A DNA stretch of 44,211 bases from an uncultured Pelagibacteraceae bacterium. GTDB taxonomy: Bacteria; Pseudomonadota; Alphaproteobacteria; Pelagibacterales; Pelagibacteraceae. Made by a program: the position numbers and the translations under genes. The stretch is from the NCBI GenBank assembly GCA_902566775.1, contig CACFKF010000008.1, positions 1 to 44,211 on the forward strand, in the 5' to 3' direction. The notes beneath the pieces are model-generated. The model did not search any database and was not told the origin of the DNA. It saw only the letters and a program-made list of their open reading frames with translations. Every line of letters begins with the position of its first letter. Position 1 is the stretch's first letter. Of the stretch, positions 1-6,432 are shown piece after piece.

Positions 1-193
1 AATTTTTTGCAAAAAATAACGTGTCTCTGCCAAGTCCTGGTCCTAGCTCAACAATATTTGCAATATTTTGCTCTTGAAATAGCTTAAGTGCTTTGGCAGC
101 TGCTATACTTGGTTCTAGACCAAACATCTCAGGCTTACTTAAGAAGCTAGCTTCCCAATGCTGAGATTGTAGGTCTAATTTTTTTTGATCCAA
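1..193 (-). CDS. Class I SAM-dependent methyltransferase, N-terminal part (cut by window edge)
   Basis: Reading the minus strand from a TTG codon at 193-191 gives an open frame of 64 codons that runs off the left edge. The translation contains ELGPGLGRD at about residues 49-57, the glycine-rich motif I that binds S-adenosylmethionine in Rossmann-fold methyltransferases, preceded by a helix-rich leader containing HWEASF and PEMFG. The substrate cannot be told from this fragment. The TTG start lies two bases beyond the peroxiredoxin stop codon (198-196), so the two genes are probably one transcript with the peroxiredoxin first. No closer ATG precedes the conserved region; the next ATG (the M of PEMFG, codon 23) would remove part of it, so TTG is preferred. 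Confidence 0.7.
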   Translation of the reverse strand, partial: MDQKKLDLQSQHWEASFLSKPEMFGLEPSIAAAKALKLFQEQNIANIVELGPGLGRDTLFFAKN

Positions 194-195
194 AT

Positions 196-858
196 TTATT
201 TTACTGGGTCTGGAACCTTACGCAAATAAGGTTTTATAGTTTCCCAACCATCTGGATATATTTTTTTTGCTTCTTCGTTTGTAACTTTTGGAACAATAAT
301 TACTTTTTCACCTGGTTTCCAGTCAGCTGGTGTAGCAATTTTATGTTTTGCTGTACGTTGCATTGAATCAATTGTTCTTAATATTTCATGAAAGTTACGT
401 CCTGTTGTCATTGGATATGTTAAAAATAAACCAATTCTTTTATCTGGTCTAATAACATAAACTGTTCTAACAGTTTCATTATCTACCGCAGTACGACCCA
501 TAGATGTTGTTCCAGCATCACCTTCTAACATATTATAAAGTTTTGCTACTTCTAACTTTTCATCTGCAACAATTGGATAGTTTGGTTTTAGTCCACAAAC
601 ATCTTTAATATCATCTAACCACTTAACATGATCAGAAACTGGATCAACACTCAATCCCATAACTTTGACATTTCTTTTGTCAAACTCGGGTTTCATTTTA
701 GCCAATGCCCCAAGTTCAGTTGTGCAGACTGGAGTAAAGTCTTTTGGGTGTGAAAATAAAACTCCCCAACTATCTCCAAGCCATTCGTGAAAAGATAATT
801 TTCCTTCTGAAGTTTCAGCTGTAAAATCTGGAGCTACACTATTAATTTTTAAAGTCAT
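196..858 (-). CDS. 1-Cys peroxiredoxin (Prx6-type)
   Basis: Thiol peroxidase of 220 residues reducing H2O2 and organic hydroperoxides in the cytoplasm. The peroxidatic motif PVCTTELG places the catalytic cysteine at residue 45 with Thr42, and Arg131 fits the conserved active-site arginine. The length and the long C-terminal extension after residue 170 (PADWKPGEKVIIVP, then YPDGWETIKPYLR) are typical of the Prx6/1-Cys group rather than the 190-residue AhpC group. A second cysteine at 88 (DVCGL) is not in the usual resolving position. The ATG at 858 follows a purine-rich GAGAGG ribosome site, and a good promoter with a perfect TATAAT lies just upstream. It is divergent from the persulfide dioxygenase gene, so both may be controlled by the same short region. 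Confidence 0.93.
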   Translation of the reverse strand: MTLKINSVAPDFTAETSEGKLSFHEWLGDSWGVLFSHPKDFTPVCTTELGALAKMKPEFDKRNVKVMGLSVDPVSDHVKWLDDIKDVCGLKPNYPIVADEKLEVAKLYNMLEGDAGTTSMGRTAVDNETVRTVYVIRPDKRIGLFLTYPMTTGRNFHEILRTIDSMQRTAKHKIATPADWKPGEKVIIVPKVTNEEAKKIYPDGWETIKPYLRKVPDPVK

Positions 859-890
859 TTTTTTCCTCTCTCTTTATGTTTTTAAAAATA

Positions 891-919
891 ATTATAATCA
901 AGATTTATTTGCTATGCAA
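891..919 (-). promoter_or_regulatory. Putative sigma70 promoter of the peroxiredoxin gene
   Basis: On the minus strand TTGCAT (919-914) and a perfect TATAAT (896-891) are separated by exactly 17 bases (913-897). The -10 box lies 33 bases from the peroxiredoxin ATG, leaving a short leader with a GAGAGG ribosome site. The -35 box is a poor match to TTGACA. In such AT-rich DNA chance matches are common, so the spacing and position are the main support. Confidence 0.45.
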
Positions 920-943
920 TTTTTTATAGTTTAAATATTGCCA

Positions 944-1639
944 ATGATATTTGAACAATTATTCGATACAAAATCTTCAACCTACACTTACATTATAGCT
1001 AGCGGTAAAGGGCGTGAAGCTTTAATAATTGATCCAGTCATTGAAAACTCAGATCAATATATAAAAATTCTAAAAAATTTAGATTTAAAATTGGTCAAAG
1101 TAATGGATACACATATTCATGCAGATCATATTTCTGGTTTAAATGAACTTAGTAAAAGAACTAAATGCACAAAAATCATGGGAGAAAAATCTAGTTCAGA
1201 AGTTTTAGACATACGTGTCAAAGATAACGAAAAAATAAAAATTGAAAATATAGAGTTAATATCAATGTATACTCCAGGTCACACTGATTGCTCTTATAGT
1301 TTTTTAATGAACGATAGAGTTTTTACTGGTGATGCATTGTTAATTAATGGTACAGGAAGAACAGATTTTCAAAATGGTAGTTCACTTGATGCGTATAATT
1401 CTTTGTTTAATAAATTATTAAAATTACCTGAAAAAACTTTAGTATTTCCAGCCCATGATTATAACGGAAAAAAATATTCAACAATTGAAAGTGAAAAACA
1501 CAATAACCCTAGACTTCAAGTAAATTCTGCTGACGAATATGCTGAAATAATGAATAATTTAGATTTAGAAAATCCAAAAATGATGGATATAGCGGTTCCT
1601 GCGAATGTTAAAGGTTTTACTTTAGATCAAATAAATTAA
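944..1639 (+). CDS. Persulfide dioxygenase, ETHE1-like metallo-beta-lactamase fold
   Basis: Predicted mononuclear iron enzyme that oxidises glutathione persulfide to sulfite and glutathione. Near residue 60 it has THIHADHISG, the HxHxDH metal motif of the metallo-beta-lactamase fold. GHTDCS near 110, FTGDALL and GRTDFQNGSS near 130-145, and FPAHDYNG near 175 are hallmarks of the ETHE1 branch and separate it from glyoxalase II. Length (231 residues) fits ETHE1. I chose ATG 944; a TTG at 938 in frame would add two residues. It heads a plus-strand block followed by a Cys-rich miniprotein, CysE and CysK, so a role in sulfide/persulfide handling fits the context. No rhodanese domain is fused. Confidence 0.85.
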   Translation: MIFEQLFDTKSSTYTYIIASGKGREALIIDPVIENSDQYIKILKNLDLKLVKVMDTHIHADHISGLNELSKRTKCTKIMGEKSSSEVLDIRVKDNEKIKIENIELISMYTPGHTDCSYSFLMNDRVFTGDALLINGTGRTDFQNGSSLDAYNSLFNKLLKLPEKTLVFPAHDYNGKKYSTIESEKHNNPRLQVNSADEYAEIMNNLDLENPKMMDIAVPANVKGFTLDQIN

Positions 1640-1689
1640 ACTAAAAAAATTATTATTGTAATTTTAGTAAGAATAATTATATTTGTCCT

Positions 1690-1809
1690 ATGTCTTGTAA
1701 TAATCCAAAGTGTAATTGCAAAAACTGCAACTGCGAAAGCTGCAGTTGCGATGGAAACAAAGACTGTGTTTGTGCACCTTCTGCTACTAATTGTTGTTGT
1801 AATAACTAA
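1690..1809 (+). CDS. Metallothionein-like cysteine-rich miniprotein (39 aa)
   Basis: A 40-codon frame from ATG 1690 to TAA 1809 in the gap between the persulfide dioxygenase gene and cysE. The translated protein has 39 residues, 12 of them cysteine, at positions 3, 8, 10, 13, 15, 18, 20, 26, 28 and 35-37. Four CxC pairs plus a terminal CCC, no aromatic residue and mostly Asn, Lys and Ser between them are the composition of a metallothionein or thiol-rich metal/persulfide buffer. I recognise no specific family. TGC/TGT codons are rare in this AT-rich DNA, so 12 of them in 39 codons is unlikely by chance. No clear ribosome site is seen (upstream bases are AATTATATTTGTCCT). Same strand as its neighbours, 50 bases after one and 34 before the other, so probably cotranscribed. 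Confidence 0.72.
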   Translation: MSCNNPKCNCKNCNCESCSCDGNKDCVCAPSATNCCCNN

Positions 1810-1843
1810 CAATTAGTTTAATTAAACTTCAAAAAATTAAATT

Positions 1844-2413
1844 ATGAATGATTATTTACAGTCTATTATCAATCGAGACCCAGCTGCAAAATCCAAGTTA
1901 GGGGTCATTCTAACTTATCCTGGAGTAAAAGCTGTTTTCTTTCATCAAATTGCACATTTTTTTTCTGTTGCAAAATTTGATCTTGTTGCAAGAATTATAT
2001 CTCAGTTTTCAAGATTTTTGACAGGAATAGAAATCCATCCAAAGGCTAAGATAGGAAAAAATTTATTTATTGATCATGGCATGGGTGTTGTCATTGGAGA
2101 AACTTCAGAAATTGGAGATAATGTTACTATCTATCACATGGTTACATTGGGGGGCATTTCTCCTAGCATAGACTCGGACAATCAAAGAAACATTAAAAGA
2201 CACCCTACCTTAAAAGATAATGTGGTAGTTGGTTCTGGAGCTCAAGTTTTAGGACCAGTTATCGTTGGAGAAAATGCTAAGATTGGAGCAAACGCAGTAG
2301 TAACTAAAGATGTTCCTGAAAATGCAGTAATGGTTGGCATACCAGCTAAAAATGTTGGAACTACAACTAAAGAATTTAAACCTTACGGTATTACTCCAAG
2401 TAGTGACAAATAA
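1844..2413 (+). CDS. cysE: Serine O-acetyltransferase (short type)
   Basis: Makes O-acetyl-L-serine from serine and acetyl-CoA, the first step of cysteine synthesis. At 189 residues it is the short form, starting at the NRDPAA segment that begins the catalytic unit. A left-handed beta-helix follows from about residue 65 ([18 protein letters not shown]), with the catalytic His in [11 protein letters not shown] and the hexapeptide repeats [30 protein letters not shown] and [13 protein letters not shown]. Its stop (2411-2413) is one base before the cysK ATG (2415), so the two are translated as a pair, matching the cysteine synthase complex their products usually form. Confidence 0.93.
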   Translation: MNDYLQSIINRDPAAKSKLGVILTYPGVKAVFFHQIAHFFSVAKFDLVARIISQFSRFLTGIEIHPKAKIGKNLFIDHGMGVVIGETSEIGDNVTIYHMVTLGGISPSIDSDNQRNIKRHPTLKDNVVVGSGAQVLGPVIVGENAKIGANAVVTKDVPENAVMVGIPAKNVGTTTKEFKPYGITPSSDK

Positions 2414-2414
2414 A

Positions 2415-3416
2415 ATGAAAAATTCGCAAAATAATTTTATTGAAGGTATTGGTAATACTCCTTTAATAAAACTTAAAGCTGCATCAGAATTAACAGGATG
2501 CAATATTTATGGGAAAGCTGAATACTTAAATCCAGGTGGATCTGTAAAAGATAGAGCTGCTTTAGCTTTACTAAAAGATGCAGAAGAAAAAAAACTTATT
2601 TCAAAGGGGGGTATTATTGTTGAAGGAACTGCAGGCAATACTGGGATAGGGCTATGCCTTTTAGGAAATTCATTAGGATATAAAACTATAATTGTAATGA
2701 ATGACAATCAAACCCAAGAAAAAAAAGATACTTTAAAAAATATTGGTGCTGATTTAAGATTGGTTCCACCCAAACCTTATAAAGATGATGGTAATTACGT
2801 TAAAGTTGCTGGACGACTTGCTGAAGAATTAAAAGCTAGTAATAACCAAGGTGTAGTTTGGGCAAATCAATTTGATAATGTTGCAAATTCTAAAGGACAT
2901 TATGAAACTACAGGACCAGAAATTTGGCAACAAACAGATGGTAAAATCGATGGTTTTGTTTGTGCGTCTGGCACAGGAGGGACTATTGGTGGTGTTAGTA
3001 GTTATTTAAAAGAGAAAAACAAAAATATTAAAATTTATTTATCAGATCCAAGAGGATCTGCTCTTTATAATTATATAAAAAATGGTGAACTAAAAAGTGA
3101 AGGTGGATCCATAACAGAAGGAATTGGTTCGAGTAGAGTAACAAAAAATTTCGCAACAGCAAAAATAGATGGGGCTTTTTCGATTGACGATAAAGAGTCT
3201 TTGCCAATTATTTTTGATTTGATTCAAAATGAAGGTTTAAGTTTAGGTACAAGTAGTGGTGTTAACATAGCAGGTGCTATTAGATTAGGAAAAGAACTTG
3301 GTCCTGGAAAAACAATAGTTACTATCCTTTGTGATAAATCAGACAAATACAATAGCAAGTTGTTTAACAAAAAATTTCTCCAGGAAAAAGACTTGCCATA
3401 TCCAAACTGGCTTTAG
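2415..3416 (+). CDS. cysK: Cysteine synthase / O-acetylserine sulfhydrylase (mitochondrial/fungal-like subtype)
   Basis: PLP enzyme joining O-acetylserine with sulfide to give cysteine; 333 residues from ATG 2415. Motifs in order: IEGIGNTPLIKL near the N-terminus, the PLP lysine in LNPGGSVKDRAA, the substrate loop EGTAGNTGIG, phosphate-binding SGTGGTIGG and the late TSSGVNIAGA. EGTAGNTGIG with VPPKPYKDDGNYVKVAGRLAEEL is the variant I associate with fungal/mitochondrial-type cysteine synthases, whereas classical CysK reads EPTSGNTGIG. An in-frame ATG at 2334 lies inside cysE and would add 27 unrelated residues, so I rejected it. Immediate coupling to cysE and proximity to a persulfide dioxygenase suggest growth on reduced sulfur. 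Confidence 0.92.
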   Translation: MKNSQNNFIEGIGNTPLIKLKAASELTGCNIYGKAEYLNPGGSVKDRAALALLKDAEEKKLISKGGIIVEGTAGNTGIGLCLLGNSLGYKTIIVMNDNQTQEKKDTLKNIGADLRLVPPKPYKDDGNYVKVAGRLAEELKASNNQGVVWANQFDNVANSKGHYETTGPEIWQQTDGKIDGFVCASGTGGTIGGVSSYLKEKNKNIKIYLSDPRGSALYNYIKNGELKSEGGSITEGIGSSRVTKNFATAKIDGAFSIDDKESLPIIFDLIQNEGLSLGTSSGVNIAGAIRLGKELGPGKTIVTILCDKSDKYNSKLFNKKFLQEKDLPYPNWL

Positions 3417-3450
3417 TACACTTAATAAATAATTTTATAGAAAATTAATT

Positions 3451-4368
3451 ATGTCAGAGTTAATTGCATTTATTGGTGTTGGAAACATGGGTAACCCAAT
3501 GGCAGAAAATTTAATAAAAGCTGGAAAAAAAGTTCGCGTCTACGATGTTTCCAAAGAAATGATTAATAAAGCTAAAGAAAAAAAATTCGATATTGCAAAT
3601 AATATTGATGATCTTTTAACTGGTTCAGTTTCTACTGTAATTACTATGCTGCCAGCAGGAAAACATTCAAAAGAAGTTTATTTAGGTAAAGAAGGAATAA
3701 TAAATAAAGTATCTAAAGATTGTCTTTTAATTGATTGTTCAACTATTGATATAAAAACTTCAGTAGAAATAGGAACAACAGCTAAAGAAAAAGGAATTAA
3801 AATGATAGATGCTCCAGTAAGTGGAGGTATAATGGGAGCCAAAAACGCAACTTTAACTTTCTTAGTAGGAGGAAGCAAAGATGCTTTTGATCTTGCAAAA
3901 CCTCTTTTAGAAATTATGGGAAAGAATATTTTCCATGCGGGAGAGCTTGGGTGTGGAAATGGTGCAAAGATTTGCAACAACATGGCTCTAGGAATTTCAA
4001 TGATAGGTGCATCTGAGGCTTTAATGTTAGCAAAAAGATTAAATATCGACATTAAAAAGGTTCATGAAATTATGAAAAATGCATCAGGTAACAGTTGGCC
4101 AATATCTGTTTACCCTCCTCTACCTGGTCTTAAAGAAGGAGTTCCGTCAAATAATAAATATCGACCTGGTTTTTCTGCTGGCATGATGAGTAAGGATTTA
4201 AAGCTTGCAATTGAATGTGCTGAAGAAGTTAAAGCAAATACTCCTCTAGGTTCTAATGCAAATAATATTTACGATAAATTTTGTAAAGAAGGTAATAGCA
4301 ATAAAGACTTTTCAGCTATATCAAAGGTTGTAGGTGGAGACGCTTGGGATTACGAAATTGACGATTAA
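3451..4368 (+). CDS. mmsB: 3-hydroxyisobutyrate dehydrogenase-family beta-hydroxyacid dehydrogenase
   Basis: NAD-dependent beta-hydroxyacid dehydrogenase of 305 residues. The N-terminal Rossmann motif is FIGVGNMGNPMAENL (residues 8-22). The substrate motif DAPVSGGIMGAKNATLTFLVGG (about 120-141) and catalytic Lys173 with Asn177 in GNGAKICNNM agree with 3-hydroxyisobutyrate dehydrogenase, which oxidises 3-hydroxyisobutyrate to methylmalonate semialdehyde in valine breakdown. Close relatives act on tartronate semialdehyde or other hydroxyacids, and no valine pathway gene is adjacent, so the substrate is provisional. It follows cysK after 34 bases on the same strand and is probably the last gene of that transcript. 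Confidence 0.82.
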   Translation: MSELIAFIGVGNMGNPMAENLIKAGKKVRVYDVSKEMINKAKEKKFDIANNIDDLLTGSVSTVITMLPAGKHSKEVYLGKEGIINKVSKDCLLIDCSTIDIKTSVEIGTTAKEKGIKMIDAPVSGGIMGAKNATLTFLVGGSKDAFDLAKPLLEIMGKNIFHAGELGCGNGAKICNNMALGISMIGASEALMLAKRLNIDIKKVHEIMKNASGNSWPISVYPPLPGLKEGVPSNNKYRPGFSAGMMSKDLKLAIECAEEVKANTPLGSNANNIYDKFCKEGNSNKDFSAISKVVGGDAWDYEIDD

Positions 4369-4452
4369 TCATTGCTTTTCAGCAATTAAATAAAATCATA
4401 ACAATAGTTATTTATTTTGTGTACAATTTATTAATAAAAAAAAGGAGAAAAT

Positions 4453-4743
4453 ATGGAAAAAGAAATGCTTGCAATAGCAAGACTTAAATCTGGTAAATTT
4501 GAAAAGTTCATGGGATTTATGCAGTCAGATGAAGGAATGGCAGTAAGAAAAACTGTTGCTCATGTTGAAAAAACAGTCCCAGCAATAGGACCAGATAAAA
4601 GTTATGTTATGTTTAAAGTTTCAGTTCACAATGAAGAAGAAATGAAGAAGTTCGCTTCAGGCAATAATCCAATAGCAAAACCTATTTTCGATGAATGTGT
4701 CGAAGTTGTTGAAATGTATGAATTGAGCAAAGTTAATCTATAA
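4453..4743 (+). CDS. Small protein of unknown function (96 aa), first gene of a five-gene mini-operon
   Basis: I do not recognise the family. The 96-residue protein alternates strands and helices (AIARLK strand, KFEKFMGFMQSDEGMAVRKTV helix, SYVMFKVSVH strand, EEEMKKFASG helix, then VEVVEMYEL strand). This suggests a ferredoxin-like or dimeric alpha/beta-barrel fold like its neighbour, but that is inference. One cysteine (DECVEV), no signal peptide or membrane segment. ATG 4453 is preceded by AAAGGAG, a good ribosome site, and a possible -10 box TACAAT lies at 4422-4427. The four following genes start 4-12 bases after, directly at, or overlapping the previous stop, so this gene likely begins their common transcript. 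Confidence 0.8.
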   Translation: MEKEMLAIARLKSGKFEKFMGFMQSDEGMAVRKTVAHVEKTVPAIGPDKSYVMFKVSVHNEEEMKKFASGNNPIAKPIFDECVEVVEMYELSKVNL

Positions 4744-4755
4744 GGATTAATTAAC

Positions 4756-5043
4756 ATGACTGGGTATGCAATTACTCAAATTGAAGTAACTAATCCTGAA
4801 GACTACAAAGAATATTTAGCAAAAGTTACAGACATAGTTACAAAATTTGGTGGAGAATATTTGGTAAGAGGTGGTGAGTTTCAATGCTTTGAAGGAGAGT
4901 GGAAATATCCAAGAACGGTAGTGATTAAATTCCCTTCTTATGAGAAAGCTTTGGAGTGGTATAACTCTGAAGAATATAAACCGGTAAGACAGATACGGTT
5001 AGATAATTCTGTCGGAAACTTTATAATAGTAAAAGGAACTTAA
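4756..5043 (+). CDS. DUF1330 family protein
   Basis: A 95-residue protein with the DUF1330 pattern: GYAITQIEVTNPEDYKEYLAKV at the N-terminus, FGGEYLVRGGEFQCFEGEW in the middle, VVIKFPSYEKALEWYNSEEYKPVRQIR, then a final strand NFIIVKG. The fold is a dimeric alpha/beta-barrel of the ABM/EthD kind. The family has no agreed reaction; members are usually small cytoplasmic dimers near oxidoreductases. It lies 12 bases after the previous stop with a weak AAGGATT ribosome site, and 4 bases before the SnoaL-like gene. Confidence 0.88.
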   Translation: MTGYAITQIEVTNPEDYKEYLAKVTDIVTKFGGEYLVRGGEFQCFEGEWKYPRTVVIKFPSYEKALEWYNSEEYKPVRQIRLDNSVGNFIIVKGT

Positions 5044-5047
5044 AAAT

Positions 5048-5368
5048 ATGTCAATAATAGAAAAAATGACCAAAATTATTAATGAAGGAGATGTAGCTGC
5101 AGGTGAACAAATGATACATGATGATTATCAGTTTTTAATGCATTCGTCTGGAAATAAACTAGGCAAACAAGATATATTAAAATGGCTTGGTATGAAAGAC
5201 GTTCAAAAAGAAAAAGTAAGAGTACTTTTTGAAAATGATGAAGTTGGATTTGAACATGCGTTTGTAAGTTACAAAGATGGTAATAAAGAAGCGGTTATGA
5301 CTTATTACAAATATAAAGATGGAAAAATTGCTTACATGGAAACTGGAGCAACAAAACTTCCAAAGTAA
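5048..5368 (+). CDS. SnoaL-like / NTF2-fold protein
   Basis: A 106-residue protein resembling the NTF2/SnoaL cone-shaped fold: an N-terminal helix (IIEKMTKIINEGDVAAGEQMI), the turn HDDYQFLMHSSG, helix KQDILKWLG, then four strands ending in YYKYKDGKIAYMETGA, the usual last strand of SnoaL-like proteins. Such proteins bind small hydrophobic ligands and may isomerise, cyclise or simply carry them. I see no residue set that fixes a reaction. Its TAA (5366-5368) overlaps the ATG of the VOC gene by one base, so the two are translationally coupled. Confidence 0.75.
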   Translation: MSIIEKMTKIINEGDVAAGEQMIHDDYQFLMHSSGNKLGKQDILKWLGMKDVQKEKVRVLFENDEVGFEHAFVSYKDGNKEAVMTYYKYKDGKIAYMETGATKLPK

Positions 5369-5754
5369 TGAGTAAAGTAATTGGTTTTGTTATGGTTGGA
5401 ACTAATGACCTTGAGAAATCAAGTAAGTTTTATGATGCTATCTTGATTCATCTTGGAATGAAAAGAGTTTCAATTACCGAAAGGTATATCGGTTACGGTT
5501 ATTCAAGTGATGACCTTGGAGTTAAGTTTTATATTACAAAACCTTATAATAAAGAAGTTGCTAACGTAGGTAATGGTACGATGGTTGCTTTATCAGCAGA
5601 AACAAAAGATGCGGTCGATAAATTCCATGTTACAGCATTAAAAAATGGAGCTATTAACGAAGGAGACCCAGGACCAAGATCTGATGGAAATTATTATGGT
5701 TATATCCGTGATCTTGATGGAAATAAAATTACAGCTAGGTGTGTGGTCAATTAA
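5368..5754 (+). CDS. VOC-superfamily (glyoxalase/dioxygenase fold) protein with incomplete metal site
   Basis: A 128-residue protein with two betaalphabetabetabeta modules. FVMVGTNDLEKSSKFYDAIL starts the first module and GNYYGYIRDLDGNKITARCVV closes the second, as in the VOC subfamily of small glyoxalase-like proteins. The positions that usually hold metal ligands look altered: no histidine on the first strand (FVMVGT), and the closing motif reads DGNKIT where relatives often have DGNKIE. It may therefore be a binder rather than a metalloenzyme; this is inference from motifs. It is fused to neither neighbour but overlaps the preceding stop and directly abuts the ATG of the SMR-like gene. Confidence 0.8.
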   Translation: MSKVIGFVMVGTNDLEKSSKFYDAILIHLGMKRVSITERYIGYGYSSDDLGVKFYITKPYNKEVANVGNGTMVALSAETKDAVDKFHVTALKNGAINEGDPGPRSDGNYYGYIRDLDGNKITARCVVN

Positions 5755-6090
5755 ATGGGAAATATTACAGCTTATATAATTCTAATAGTTGCAGTAGTTT
5801 TGGGTACTGCTGCAAATGGATTTGCTAAAGGAGCTCAAGGCTTTACATTATTAATACCAAGTGTTCTAACGGCAATAACTATAGTTGGATGTATGTATAC
5901 ATTGTCTCTTGTTATGAAAACAATTCCTGTTGGTATCACTTACGCTTCTTTTGCTGGATTATGTATTATCGCAACAACAATAGTCGGCATGTATAAATTT
6001 AATCAAATGCCAGATTTTTATACAATGATAGGTCTTGCTCTAATTATAGCTGGTGTCTTAATTGTTAACTTGTTAGGTAAGGCTAGTTAA
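5755..6090 (+). CDS. SMR-family (EmrE-like) small membrane protein lacking Glu14
   Basis: A 111-residue protein with four predicted membrane helices, the size and layout of EmrE-type small multidrug resistance proteins. It aligns without gaps at the start: EmrE AEVIGT (residues 13-18) corresponds here to AVVLGT, so the membrane-embedded Glu14 that couples protons and substrate is Val14. EmrE YAIWSG is YASFAG here, so Trp63 is Phe or shifted. The end, GLALIIAGVLIVNLLGKAS, matches the EmrE helix 4 pattern closely. Loss of Glu14 argues against proton-coupled drug export. It may pair with another subunit, carry an uncharged ligand, or be a structural or lipid-type member. Last gene of the mini-operon; its stop overlaps the convergent DUF952 stop by two bases. 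Confidence 0.85.
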   Translation: MGNITAYIILIVAVVLGTAANGFAKGAQGFTLLIPSVLTAITIVGCMYTLSLVMKTIPVGITYASFAGLCIIATTIVGMYKFNQMPDFYTMIGLALIIAGVLIVNLLGKAS

Positions 6091-6431
6091 TAATTTGAAG
6101 GCAAAGTATGTGTGCCATCTTCATTTAAAACAATATCATAGACACTGCAAACATTTGCTATATCTAAAGAAGAATAAAGATGAGGGAACATATTGCCATC
6201 TGAGGCCTGTTCCCAAATTAAATTATCGAGTTTTAAAGTTTCTACTTTTAGCAACATTAAATCTTTTTGCTTTAAATAGTATTTTTTTAATGTGCTTTGA
6301 ATCTGATGTTTATTGGAAAAATGAACAAATCCATCTTCTCTATCTTTTTTTGTTCCAATAAATTTCTTATTTTGTTTAGCTTCTAACCATTCTGATTTAT
6401 TACAAATCTTATAAACAAATTCAAATTCCAT
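6087..6431 (-). CDS. DUF952 family protein
   Basis: A 114-residue cytoplasmic protein with the DUF952 pattern: FVYKICNKSEWLEAK at the N-terminus, DGFVHFSNKHQIQSTLKKYYLKQKDLMLLKVE in the centre, and LIWEQASDGNMFPHLYSSLDIANV near the end. The conserved GFVHFS and FPHLY motifs give a confident family call; the biochemical function of the family is not established, though ADP-ribosyltransferase-like folds have been suggested for relatives. The ATG at 6431 follows the sulfotransferase stop (6433) almost directly, so it is the last gene of a minus-strand operon. Its TAA (6089-6087) overlaps the converging TAA of the SMR gene, leaving no room for a separate terminator. Confidence 0.88.
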   Translation of the reverse strand: MEFEFVYKICNKSEWLEAKQNKKFIGTKKDREDGFVHFSNKHQIQSTLKKYYLKQKDLMLLKVETLKLDNLIWEQASDGNMFPHLYSSLDIANVCSVYDIVLNEDGTHTLPSNY

Positions 6432-6432
6432 T

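Noticed and set aside
2334-2414. In-frame N-terminal extension of cysK
   Set aside because: It lies inside cysE, and the added 27 residues do not resemble any CysK start; ATG 2415 begins directly at the conserved region.
3678-4052. 124-codon frame antisense to the 3-hydroxyisobutyrate dehydrogenase gene
   Set aside because: Covers the conserved Rossmann and substrate motifs of the real gene; its own translation has no recognisable features.
6095-6361. Plus-strand frame antisense to DUF952
   Set aside because: The minus frame carries clear DUF952 motifs; the plus frame has none.
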